The notes under the pieces are model-generated. The model did not search any database, was not told the origin of the DNA, and saw nothing but the letters and a program-made list of their open reading frames with translations. This document shows, one piece after another, positions 46,201 to 56,495 of a stretch of 64,000 nt of DNA. The first letter of the stretch is position 1; every line of letters begins with the position of its first letter. Source of the DNA: Cheiracanthium punctorium (Eukaryota; Arthropoda; Arachnida; Araneae; Cheiracanthiidae); assembly GCA_038373885.1 (NCBI GenBank), contig JAWZYV010000091.1, positions 186,001 to 250,000 of the forward strand. The letters run 5' to 3'. A program made the position numbers and the translations under genes.

Positions 46201-46289
46201 TATGGGCCAAAATGCGGCCCTCTCAACACGAACTTGTAAAACTGTATATTTTACACTAAGATATAAAATATACTCACCAATAGATTCAT
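42827..46289 (-). CDS. Small secreted Tyr/Arg-rich protein, two coding exons
   Basis: The spliced frame is 144 codons. Exon 1 (46289-46278) encodes only M-N-L-L before donor GTGAGT. Exon 2 (43249-42827) follows acceptor TTCTTGCATTTCCAG and continues LLSAFVVICIAVVES, completing a textbook signal peptide (residues 1-19). The mature part, about 125 residues from RYPYED, has roughly 20 Tyr and 20 Arg, many Gly, Pro and Asp, and no Cys, Trp or Met (e.g. RRRYRDYDYYLPPRGLGGYK). The ATG seen in the unspliced frame at 43261 lies in the acceptor tract and is probably not used. Composition recalls extracellular structural or crosslinked proteins (cuticle, gland products), but I do not recognise the family. 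Function unknown. Confidence 0.8.
43250..46277 (-). other. Intron of the secreted-protein gene (3.0 kb)
   Basis: It starts GTGAGTATATTTT and ends TTGCATTTCCAG on the minus strand. It holds a diverged direct repeat (44526-44650 and 44872-45000) and repeat-like sequence at 45630-45920, including a CAGGGCCGTATTTCTA terminus-like motif and CGAGTAAGCACCGTATTT. It also has a C-run near 43308. No additional exon was seen. Confidence 0.6.
44526..45000. repeat. Diverged direct repeat of about 130 bp
   Basis: Both copies share TATTATGAG.AAAAACACAT then TTTCAAACAAAA.CTCAAAAT and AGCAAACTCTT.CAGTGAT, and continue to TGTTATAATTTTAAT. They start at about 44526 and 44872. It reads as a local duplication with later changes. 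Confidence 0.7.
46278..46289 (-). CDS. Secreted Tyr/Arg-rich protein, exon 1 (four codons)
   Basis: ATGAATCTATTG followed by GTGAGTATAT. It is in phase with exon 2 and supplies the start and first hydrophobic residues of the signal peptide. Confidence 0.75.
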
Positions 46290-46334
46290 TTTCTTGTAGT
46301 GTTGGTTTCTTCCTTTCGGCTCGACTGGAGTTCT

Positions 46335-46372
46335 TTCGGTGTTGCAACTTGATACTAAGGTGCATTTTTATA
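46335..46372 (-). promoter_or_regulatory. Putative TATA promoter of the secreted-protein gene
   Basis: On the minus strand TATAAAAA lies at 46372-46365, about 76 bases upstream of the ATG. This gives a short leader with a start site near 46340 if TATA spacing is normal. No other core element is certain. Confidence 0.5.
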
Positions 46373-46429
46373 TGTTTGAGTCTCATATACCAGACACAGA
46401 GCAATATCAAGGTCTCACCTTGATAGTTA

Positions 46430-47636
46430 GACAACAGTTTCAGATAGTGATTAAGTCAGTGCCCTCTCTATTTGTTATCACCTAGGCATTGCACTTGAGA
46501 GTGAAGTAAAAAGTTTTTGTATGAAGGGACAAATGAAGCTGTCTTTTGCTTTACAAGCTTTTGTTCTACCTTTTCGAACCCGAGTTAATGTGTAACCCTT
46601 CCCCTCCTTTTCCTTTCAAATGTTTGGGAGCAGTGGTCCATGAACTTTCATTAATTGCTTCCCATTAGAGCTGGTATTTGAAAACAACAACGGTTTCGAA
46701 TAAATGCCTCTATTCGTCGTCAAGTTTAGGTGAATAAAATTTAGTGGTTTATTCATGGTCAAGTGTGATCTTTTCTAAAAAAGATGCATGTTGATATGCG
46801 ATTGATGTTTTGGGTTTGAACATAAATAAATAAGCATTATTGCAGTTGCTGTTAGCAATATGAAAAATAGCATGTATTTACTTCATAAATGGTTTGAAGT
46901 TTTGTTCTATTATTTTAGGTGTCATGATTAGTAGTATTTGTTTACAAGCAAGGATACATGTTTTTATTATTTTGAAGGTTGCAAGCTAATTGGCGTTATA
47001 GTTAATGGTATTTTCAGCGACAAAGCAATACTGAAGAAATATTAGTTAATTTTTATAGGAATTTGTGAAGAAGGTCACATGCTGGTGTTTTAACAGTATT
47101 TATCCAAATTTAACTACAAAATAGAAAAAACATTTTTAATGTCTGTGTCATTTATAGTGTCTAAACAACGACTTTTAACTGCCAGTATTCTACGATATTT
47201 TACACAGATATTAAAAAATCAGTTTTTTTCCCCCTCGTAATGTGATTTTTAAATAAATGAACCAGATTAAAGTTAATAAAAGTATGTGTACACGTGACAA
47301 GTCTATCAAATATGCAAAACTACATTAGTATTTTATCTTAATTTTTCAAGCCTTCCCTTAAATATAATTTAACTTAGAAAATGTATGTGAGTAGTTTATT
47401 TTACAACCTCCTCCAAAAGAAAAATAAATTTAGCTCATGAAATTTTATGCAATAAGAAATTGTGTTTCAATGTAGAAGGTCATTAGATTAATAAAGGCTA
47501 TATTACAAAATAAATAAATAAAGACATTTTATGTTTATTTTAACCAGTTTTTTTAAGCTGATGCATTTCAATTCATAAATACTATGGTTTTAACTATTCT
47601 AATTCTAAACCATTAGAATGACAAAAAACTATTTCT
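46430..47636. other. Upstream flank of the secreted-protein gene
   Basis: AT-rich sequence with no recognised exons or repeat termini. Confidence 0.45.
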
Positions 47637-47640
47637 TTAA

Positions 47641-47947
47641 CCCTTTGAGGCGCAACCCTTTCCCAATGCTGAAAAAAAGTCAGCCATTGCCATCGCTCGA
47701 CTTAACTACCAGTAAGATGGCGGACGATTGAAACGTTCATCGTGCGCCACAGATCTAGAGACCCTTTTTTTCACGCAGCTGGCTGTGCGACACAGCCAGC
47801 TGCGTCTAAAAAGTATGTGAGTAGTTCTCGTGGAGCTGTGTCACCCGCAACTATTTTTATAGAAATCAAATCTATTCTTCGTGACTGGTAACAATCAAAA
47901 CGTCAGAGTTTGATGTTCCCAGAGCGAGAACACTGCGCGTTAAGGGG
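47641..47947 (+). mobile_element. piggyBac-type MITE, complete, with internal perfect palindrome
   Basis: TTAA occurs at 47637-47640 and 47948-47951. The ends CCCTTTGAGGCGCA and, inverted, CCCCTTAACGCGCA are similar. Inside, ACGCAGCTGGCTGTG (47773-47787), CGA, then its exact complement (47791-47805) form a perfect 15-bp hairpin. The left 130 bp also occurs at 2855-2999. Confidence 0.8.
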
Positions 47948-47951
47948 TTAA

Positions 47952-49950
47952 GAAATATTATTCTTTTTAAAAAACTAGCACTAACACACAAGAAAAGGCA
48001 TCCAAGGTGGATTGTAAACACATAGCTAATTTCTTCGCCTGTGCAAAGGGATAAATGTAGTGTTATCAGTGAGTTCCTCAGCGAGCAAATTTGATTTGGA
48101 TGGCTCCAGTTTCGTTATTACTGGTACGTTTTAGAAATGCGAAGAATCTCTGTACCGCTTGATACAAAAAAGAGGGGGGGGGGGAGTTTAATGTTGTAAT
48201 AAGCCTTTTTTTTTGGGGGGGGGGGGGCAAACATGTCGGATTTGTTTAAATGACTGACTAAAATGTACTATTTACATTCATTTACTTACTGGGAGGCAGT
48301 CGAAATTTCAGCAAAATGAGCTTCTAACCATACGATTGCTAATATTCAATATTGGCTTTATATGAAGAATTTCTCCTTTACGTCATGCCGGGCAAAAACT
48401 CTGACCTTAATATATTCCATAAAATATTTGTGCAATAAAGTGAACAGGTTTCTGATGAAGGCAAACAATGTCATTCTATTCTATTTAATGACGGAGATAA
48501 TTTTTAACATACTAAAATTCACCATCCTTTTGATTGTGTGCAAATTTCTTTGTCCCCACCATGTCCAAGTGCATAAGATACTGAAGAATTTATTTTTTTA
48601 CTTTTTTTTTTGGGGGGGGGGGGAGAGACGATGGCAGATGTGAAGTTCCAATACTCTTGCCTACTGTGCGGCTGTCGATCTAATGGTCTAGAATTTTGCG
48701 CAGTTTTTTCCCGGTGTAACGTGGATACGCATTGAAACCCCCTCGAAAAGTCCTCCTCCCAGGACACCCCTTCCTACGCAAATAGCCCACGTGTAGCTTT
48801 GCCTTAACACACACACACACACACACACACAAATTTCTAAAAATTAATTCTAATTTATATGTTACTGCGGATTCTTATGTATATTATTCTTTTATTTATT
48901 TACTTTGAAAGTATACAAAAATAAAAATTTTCTTTTGAAAAATTTTGGTAAAGTTTTATTTGTGTTCAACTTTTTTTTTTTTTCGAGGGGGGAGGGACGA
49001 CAAAGTGTATAATAATAAATTAATACTGGTTCAAAACTGTAGTAGTGTTTTGTAGAATAGAAAAGCTTATAAAAGTTCATGTAGTACATAAAGAATTTTT
49101 TTTAATTGATTAAATAAAAAACAAAAATATTCAAGCCACCAAGTTTTAGTCTTGAAAATAATCAAAATAGTTTTTAATAGAACTTCTTAAATGTTGTATA
49201 ACGAAAAAAATGTTGCTGGAAAACTTTTTTTTGTTTTCTGTGGAAATATTAATAAATAAATAATAACAGCTTAAAATTTAATTAAAACTATTATTTAAGG
49301 AGTCATTATGAAAATTCTGAAAAAGAAAATAAATAATACAATCCTCAATTACTTGAAAAGGGGCTCAGAATGTCTATTTATAAGACGACCTGAGTACTCG
49401 TGAAAGTGCTAAACAAATGAGAACTATGGAGCATGAAAAATAAAATGAAATAATTCATAACATATAATATTTTGATTACTGCTTCACGATTTTGTATTAT
49501 GACTTTGTGTTTAAGAGTTTTTTCTTTTCCTGTAAGTTTCATAAATCGTGTGGATTTATTGTTTATTAGATTTCAGAGTACTGCTTCTATAGAAGTTTCA
49601 GATTTTTAAAAACTCTTTGTAATATTTTACTTTTTTATAATATTAAATAAACCAAAAGATTTCTTTTTGATTCTTTCCTTAAAAAAAATTAAGATGAGCT
49701 AGCTCCCTGGAGAGTGCTTTTAGGACCATTTTTTTGCTAGCTTACGAAAACTGTTTGTGAATATCCATTGTGTTATATGATTCGCGTTTCTATCTCCTAT
49801 AAGAATGGTCTACCTTTCTTAAATCACCCTTCATAGCTTTTAACCAAATATTCTTTCATAAGTTGCATATTTGTATGTATTTGATGTGATAAACCATTAT
49901 TACCAAGTTGAAAGATTTTTATCGAGCACATAGTTTTACTGTGTTTTCTT
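47952..49950. other. Intergenic sequence with G-tracts and a CA repeat
   Basis: Runs of 10-14 G at about 48175, 48218 and 48610, and (CA)n at 48808-48832. A GC-richer block at 48620-48800 may be repeat-derived, but no ends were found. Frames over it have no recognisable motif. Confidence 0.45.
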
Positions 49951-49962
49951 GTACTATTTTCT

Positions 49963-50800
49963 TTCCTGCAGCAGTGATGCCAAGACGGCATAACTACTTT
50001 TACAGGCAATAAGAAAGACAAAAGGAAATGGAAGATTTTGTTATACGATATGAAACACAACTATACAATGTAAATATTATATTGCTATGTATAAAGGACT
50101 GTGCTGTTTGTTTTACAGCAGCATTGATGTCTAGACGGCATAACTTTCTATGGCGATATTACAGGCGATAATTAGAGACTAAAGGAAATGGAAGACTTTG
50201 CATTACGATATGAAACACAATTTATTAAATTATTTTATCAAAATCCATGTTCGTTTGTGAATACTGAGAGAAATTTGAGAATTCTCAAGAAATGGTCTAG
50301 TTAATTATCCATCCAGATCTTGTGATCTAACACCTGGTGATTTCTTTCTTTGGGGATATGTTAAGTCACAAGTTTATGCTGATAACCCAATAACAGTTGA
50401 GCAATTAAAAACCAACATTGAACGTGTTATTCGTGAAATAAAGCCAAATGTATGCGAAAGAGTGATGGAAAATTGGGTTGACAGAATGCGGTATGTACAG
50501 AAAAATCGTGGTGCTCACATTAATGATATAATGATTTCATACTTTATGGCATAATGTAAGCTCTTTTTTAAAAAAGAAAATGTGTCTCACTGAATAATTT
50601 ATGCGTTTTTTTAATTATCACTCTTAATGGGAAAACCCTTTATAAGGGACTGTACTGTTTGTTTTACTGCAACATTAATGGCCAGATGGCATAGCTATTT
50701 TTACAGACAGTAAGAAGAAAGACCCCCCCCCCCCAAAAAAAAAGGAAGATTTTGTTATACGATATGGAGCACAACTATAAAATATAAATACTATGGTGTT
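49963..50800 (+). repeat. Three copies of a 130-150-bp unit around a mariner fragment
   Basis: Units share GACTGT(G/A)CTGTTTGTTTTA, AGA(C/T)GGCATA(A/G)CT, GGAAGA(T/C)TTTG and ACGATATG(A/G)A(A/G)CACAA. The AGACGGCATAACT landmark is at 49983, 50133 and (changed) 50684, so the first two are 150 bp apart. The third lies beyond the mariner remnant. The family is unknown. Confidence 0.7.
50279..50640 (+). pseudogene. Mariner-family (DD41D-type) transposase C-terminal fragment
   Basis: The frame is open from 50279 to TAA at 50552. It reads SCDLTPGDFFLWGYVKSQVY, ADNPITVEQLKTNIERVIRE and RMRYVQKNRGAHINDIMISY. This is the last third of a mariner protein, with the final catalytic Asp in GDFFLWG. The end at about 50640 inverted, GGGTTTTCCCATTAAGAGTG, looks like a mariner terminus. 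The upstream two thirds are missing. Confidence 0.75.
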
Positions 50801-50809
50801 GTGTACTAT

Positions 50810-51160
50810 TAAAGGTAGGATCCTATCTAAAGGTGGCGTAGGGGGGTGGGGGAGGAGTCTCACCCCCTAACACTCTCAAAATTCTATTAAACTTGGCAAA
50901 ATTAGTTACCTAGTTGGCAAACTTGGTAAGAAAAAAATAACGAAAATTATTATTTACTTTCTATTTCTGGTACACTTGGCAAGATTATGCAAACCCAGTT
51001 GACAAAAGTAAAACGCTGGTAATATAGTTGATAAAAAAGAAATAATTTGGTAAAAACCGATATTTGACTTGCCAGTTTATCGACATCACCCCACCCTCCC
51101 CACTAAAAAAGTCTTAGCAATGGCTCTGATTAAAGGATGAGTAACGCTAGCTTTGAAAAG

Positions 51161-51197
<37 letters not shown>

Positions 51198-51228
51198 TAA
51201 AGTAATGGCTGGTTTGTGAAATTCATGT
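50810..51228. other. Repeat-like and homopolymer sequence
   Basis: It has TTGGCAAA/CTTGGCAA-type repeats (50895-51060), then a T run of about 30 near 51165-51194. No gene. Confidence 0.4.
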
Positions 51229-51432
51229 ATTTTGTTTTTAATATAAATTTATTATGATAAATATAAAGTTATATAAGTAAATAACTTTTGAAATTCAAAG
51301 GTTAGGAAATTTTTGTTTGCTTATATAGATATTTTGTTTTTAATATAAATTTATTATGATAAATATAAAGTTATATAAGTAAATAACTTTTGAAATTCAA
51401 AGGTTAGGAAATTTTTGTTTGCTTATATAGAT
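51229..51432. repeat. Exact 102-bp tandem duplication
   Basis: 51229-51330 and 51331-51432 appear identical base for base (starting ATTTTGTTTTTAATATAAAT, ending GCTTATATAGAT). This implies a very recent duplication or an assembly duplication. Confidence 0.9.
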
Positions 51433-52029
51433 AATAATCTATATTTAGTTTGCTTCAGGTGCACTTCAACGATATGAAATAGGATTGTTTTAACTAAAAA
51501 GTTCCAATTTAGCACTTCTAATTAAAATGATTAGTAATTGTAAACAATCTCTAGAAATATTGCGCGCCAGACTTTTTTTTTCGCGAGGATTTTTTTCCCC
51601 ATGATCACATTTTTTGAGTTTATAATGTTAGCGCATCCTAGCTCTCTATAATGGAGGAAATGTGAAAAGGATATCTACAATGGAGGAAATGTGTATCTTA
51701 TTTTTACGAACATTCAGGGGTTCCAGTTTAAAATAAGAGCATTTAAATTAATCCTATAATGCCATAAATTTATGGACCAAAGCTAATATTTTTTGACAGA
51801 ATCATGAATAATGGAAGTACGGTTAATAAAATTTACGGGATAATACAATTCTTTTTATAAAAATTATCAGCACTAGAGTGCTATTAATTTCAAACCTCGA
51901 AAATGGGTTACGTGTTTTAAGTTTCAATTCTGAAATTTCCAAATATCTTTTTAAAAAATTTCATTTTTAAAAAACATAAAAATGATTTTACAAAATTTCA
52001 TAATTTTTAATAAAATAAACGTATCATAG

Positions 52030-52441
52030 AGAATGACAGTTCTACGAGTGACGCAGCCTACACCAATCAGCTACGATTTTCTATATATATATAGCTAACT
52101 TTGCGGGAAAGTTCGAAGAGGATTCCCCTTTTTATCGGAGAATCAATCAAAGCAACTTTTAAAAAATTAATATATGAATTGGTGCTGAGACCGGTGACGT
52201 CAGTCACAGGTTTATTTAGGAAAACTCGTTTTTTTATTTTATTTAATCCAGTGTAAAGAGGGGACTATTTAACTGAAACAAGTATTAACACTGAAACAAG
52301 CTGAACTGAGGTCGTAATTAGTAGACACGACATGGCCAATCGGCTTGGGCGGAAGAGTACGTGCAAAATTCGCTTCTATTTCCGGTAGCATTCCACTGAT
52401 TCTAATGCCCTTTTTTCAAAGAATCTTTCTCCATGCGAAAG
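52030..52441 (+). promoter_or_regulatory. Candidate promoter and first exon of an unseen gene
   Basis: A locally CpG-richer block has a perfect CRE-like TGACGTCA at 52195-52202, CCAAT at 52052 and 52336, GGGCGG at 52347 and TTTCCGG at 52380. It ends in ATG-CGA-AAG at 52433-52441 directly before a consensus donor GTGAGT. No continuing exon was recognised downstream. It is a hypothesis from sequence motifs only. Confidence 0.35.
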
Positions 52442-53353
52442 GTGAGTTCGCTTTTTCTTTTCCCAACCCCCTCGCCACCACCCCTCTTGTTCTCACCCAC
52501 ACATGCTAGCCACTGCCCAAGAACGGGGGTGAGCCGGTTAAACGAAAATCCTGTTAAAGCAGAGAATGAAAAAACTATGTATAATTAATGGATGGAACTG
52601 ATTAAAAGAAATGGTTTACTTTATTGCGAAATTTTTACAGTTACGAGGAAAGTTTTAAAAACGTTAGTCGTTTTTTTCTGTTGAAGTTGAAGTTCGACAC
52701 CTTTAAAGCTTCACATCGATGGAGGAAGCTGATGCTTGTTGTTCTGCATAGCATAAAGTCTTTTCCCAGTGCTTTTGCTCCATCTTTATATGCAATATGA
52801 CCGAGGTCAGTGTCAGTCATTTTCGGAAATTAAAAAAAATTAATTTTAATCAATTTTAATTTAAATCAAATGCTGCCGGTCAAAGCGGAGATCTGGTTAA
52901 GTACCTGTATCTTGTTTCTATTTTTAATCTTGAACATACATTAAAATTCAAGCAACTTTTTTTTTTCTCCTGGTTAGTTTCATTTAATTTTTACACTATT
53001 CACGTCACATACCTTGCCATTATTTCTCCCATCCCTTATTGAATTGCTTTTATCATTCTTATACAGTGGAACCTCCTTTAACGGTCACCTCCGAACAAGA
53101 AAAACCTCCAAAGGCCGGCCACAAATCAATGGTACCGAACTTATTCCATAGGATTAATATTAGAGCTGACCTCTGAACAACAAATTCCGAACAGCAGCCA
53201 CACGTAGGCATAGCTAAAATATCGTGACGACCACCTGAGTGTGTTTTTATTTTTTATTTTTCCAACCTAAAGTGTGAACAATGTTTATTTGCCAAAAGGA
53301 TGCACATAAAAGGTAGGGTGGGCTAAGAAAACATTGCAAAAATCGTTGTAACC

Positions 53354-53511
53354 ATGGGCGCCGGCAGAATATTTCCCAGGGGGGGACAAAGACTACTTCA
53401 GCGTATGGTTACCATGTTGGAAAGAGCAAAAAAGCAAGGGAAAACACTGCATACAAAAATCCAGAGGGCGTGCATTGCCCCCCCCATTGCCCTATGCTGC
53501 CGGCGCCCATG
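53354..53511 (-). mobile_element. MITE family 1, copy C (exact 9-bp target duplication)
   Basis: 158 bp, from ATGGGCGCCGGCAG to CTGCCGGCGCCCATG, flanked by identical GTTGTAACC at 53345-53353 and 53512-53520. It is in inverted orientation relative to copies A and B and inserted in the Tigger element. The exact duplication makes it the youngest of the three. Confidence 0.9.
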
Positions 53512-53770
53512 GTTGTAACCACCTTAGGAATAATGCACAAGGGAACGGCAATTATAAGAACTATTAGGCGGAGATTCCCCAAAGAAAATTCTTGGGGGAA
53601 GGGGCAAAACTAATCCCTATCTAGCTTTGCCTATGACTAATGACCACACTGACCACCACGTAGAAACTAGTTCTTATCAGTTCCGAACTTTTGTCTGTTG
53701 ACACTGTTGGTAACGTCTTCAAACTAGCAGTGTCGTTTATGTCAAGTCTCGAGTGTGTAGTGAAATCACG

Positions 53771-54340
53771 ATGAATTCCAAACAAAAGTTCTTCAATTTA
53801 AAGGGGAAAAAAATCAAAGACATCGATGATGTAAGAAAAATGAAAGAGCAAGAAAATTGGTGACTCTTTAAAGTTGTAGCAGGTCAGAGATAATTGCGAT
53901 TTTGAAAACAGCAAAACAAAGCTTTCAAGACTGGGAATAAATAACTTTCAAGTTATGTTGGAGTGGCTTTCTAACTGTCGATCAGAATAACCTTTCGATT
54001 TCTGGATCCATATCCAAGAAAGTGTTTTGAACATTCTGGGAAAAACTGGGAATTTCAGAAGAGTCTAATGGATGGCTTCAGAATTTTAGGATCCGACACA
54101 ATGTCGTATTTCGCAATAGCAAGATGACTAGAGAAGCTGCAGATTGCCCACTGCATGAAGCTAACGATTGGGAAACATCGTCTTCTATAGTTGTAGACTG
54201 TGATTCTAAAGACGTCTTCTATTGTGATGAAACAGGACTTTTTTTTCATTCTATTCCTCACAAACCTTTTTGAAATCCGATGCTTGCAGAGGGGAAAGCA
54301 CGAAAAAGAGATATTAACTGTAGTTTTATGTTGTAATATA
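53771..54340 (+). pseudogene. Broken Tigger transposase, N-terminal half
   Basis: It begins MNSKQKFFNLKGKKIKDIDD at 53771. After shifts come LSISGSISKKVF (about 53995), SNGWLQNFRIRHNVVFRN (54067) with the CENP-B-type DNA-binding block, DVFYCDETGLFFHSIPHKPF with the first catalytic Asp (54211), and EGKARKRDINCSFML. Stops and frameshifts separate the pieces; the C-terminal half is missing. Confidence 0.8.
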
Positions 54341-54681
54341 GAAAGAAACTGTTTTTAACTTTGCTTCATTGTAACTCTAATATTAAACCTCTAAACAACA
54401 GCCACCTCCTAAGGAAGGTCACGTTTTGATGGTCCCACGGGTGGCCGTTATTCAGAGGTTTCACTGTATATTATAGGGCTTTAAAAATTATTAAATTTTA
54501 TTTGTCTCCCGGGTACCCTTTACTTTTCTAAGCATTTAAAGTTTAAATTTCATTTATAATTCATGGAACAGATTTTCGTTGCTTTCATTCCATATTGAGC
54601 TGCAAATGAAAAATTTGACAAGTTTTACTTTTACTTATTTTTTTTAAATCTTCTGATCATACCCCTAAAAAGTAATGATAT

Positions 54682-55465
54682 ATCCCCATACAAAAACTCT
54701 TAACAGGTTAAAAGTTTGGGACGCTACATTTTAATTTATATCTATACGACTTTTAAATGTGGGTCTTTAAAATAATGATATCAAATTTTCAGTGACGCGC
54801 TCTGATGTGACTTTATAAGATTTGTTTTAAAATTCCATTACAATTACTCTTGTTTTATAGAAGATATAGTTTCTATAGAAGATATAGTTTCTATAGAGGA
54901 TTTAGACATTCAAGCAATGCTTTTAATTATCAAATACACTGTCTAATATATCACACTTTCACTGAGCCTATATTATGTATTCAAATGAATTTATTTCAAT
55001 AATTTATCTTTTGCGTCACTGTATCAAAAAGGGCAAGTACAATTTACGTAAATGTTTAGTTTGTGTCGTAGTATCCAAACTAAGTGAAATGTATTCAAAT
55101 ACGTAGTATGTTACAAAGAAAACATTTATGCAAATTTTGCTTGATATTTTGGATAGAGTGATGTAAAAGATAAATTATTGAAATAAATTCATTCGAATGC
55201 ATTATATAGGCTCAGAGAAAGTGTGATATATTTGATAGTGTATTTGATAATTAAAAGCATTGCTTGAATGTGTGAATCTTCTTTAGAAAATAAAATAAGA
55301 GTAATTGTAATGGAATTTAAAAACAAATCTTATAAAGTTACACCAGGGCGTCACTCAAAATTTGATATCATTATTTTTAAGACCCATATTTAAAACTCGT
55401 ATAGCTATAAAGTAAAATGCTGCGTCACAAACTTTTAACTCGTTAAGGGTTTCTGTATAGGGGTA
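54682..55465. mobile_element. Foldback element, arms of about 330 bp, spacer of about 130 bp
   Basis: The left arm (54682 to about 55023) and right arm (about 55153-55465) are inverted copies. Shared blocks include TTTAAATGTGGGTCTTAAAA-like, GATATCAAATTTT, AATTCCATTACAATTACTCT, CTTTTAATTATCAAATACAC, and ATTTATTTCAATAATTTATC followed by TTTTGC/TTTTAC. Similarity is about 85% by eye. No coding. Confidence 0.85.
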
Positions 55466-56493
55466 AACGCTTACTCTTCAGTTAAAAGATATAAATAACT
55501 TTTACATCTTTTAACTGTAAGTCCAAGTTTTTTTTCTAAAGATCTTTTTTTAAAGTTCTTTTACAGAGTGCCTCAAAATTACATTAATAATGATATACAT
55601 GTCTTTTTAAGAATATCTACAAAATCTCGATAGATTTGAGGACAATACATCGCCAAATTTGCCGTAAAAATATTGTTGTGTTGGAAAGTGCTATTGATGC
55701 GTTTGGTATGCTTTGTCTTTTTTGTTAAATTATATAATTTTGTTTTTTGAGTTCCGTAAAATATATTCTTAAATTATATTCTTAAGGTTTTTCTGTTGAT
55801 CTCTTCTCATCATTCAAGCCTGAAAAAATGCGTTGACGACGTCGGTTCGTTTCACTCATCAAAATAAAGGGGTATATCATTCAGAGAAGGAAACTAACCA
55901 AAGTTGAGGAATCAATATCGCGGGAAAATGTCCCCAAAATGATCGTGAACGTGCAAAACAGTATCATGAAGATCCTACCTATCTAAGTGAAGATGTTGAA
56001 TCTACGAAGGAATATAAACACCAATTATGATTTTTTTTACCGTGTACTATGATTGACCCGAAAAATAGGAAAAGAAGCATTAAAAGAAATGAACTCATAC
56101 TGTAAATGATATAAAAAATAATGCGGTTCATTGTTTTCTGTGTTTTTAATGAACAGATGTTGTACAGTGTTAGGAGTGAACGTTTGATTTCTGTGGTGAT
56201 AAAATATTGAGTCCAAATAAGCTGTTCAATCATTAGATCACTCAAAAGGCTCTCGGAAGTAGAACGGAACGGAACAATGGTTGATTTTCGTAGTCCTTGA
56301 ACATTTCATTACGCAAAGATTCGATAATCAACTACTTGAATAGGAACGTTGAGATGGGAAAAGATGGCTCTTCCGCCAGACACTTATGAATTATTCCCGT
56401 AGAAATTTTCTCTGGCTTGTTACAGTTTGTCGCACTTATTCGAAAAGCGATGATCCCTGCAATTGTAGAGCTTGTCAACACTATACCTATAGA
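55466..56493. other. Intergenic sequence, nothing recognised
   Basis: Small accidental frames on the minus strand (55979-56245, 56332-56586) lack recognisable motifs. No repeat ends were identified. Confidence 0.4.
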
Positions 56494-56495
56494 TA

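Larger units (their letters stand above)
53064..54466 (+). mobile_element. Tigger-like transposon carrying MITE copy C
   Basis: TA occurs at 53062 and 54467. The ends CAGTGGAACCTCCTTTAACG and, inverted, CAGTGAAACCTCTGAATAAC are classical pogo/Tigger termini. 1.4 kb with the MITE. The transposase is broken. Confidence 0.85.

Noticed and set aside
46117..46434. Frames of 93 and 105 codons on opposite strands
   Set aside because: They overlap the promoter and first exon of the secreted-protein gene and have no recognisable motif.
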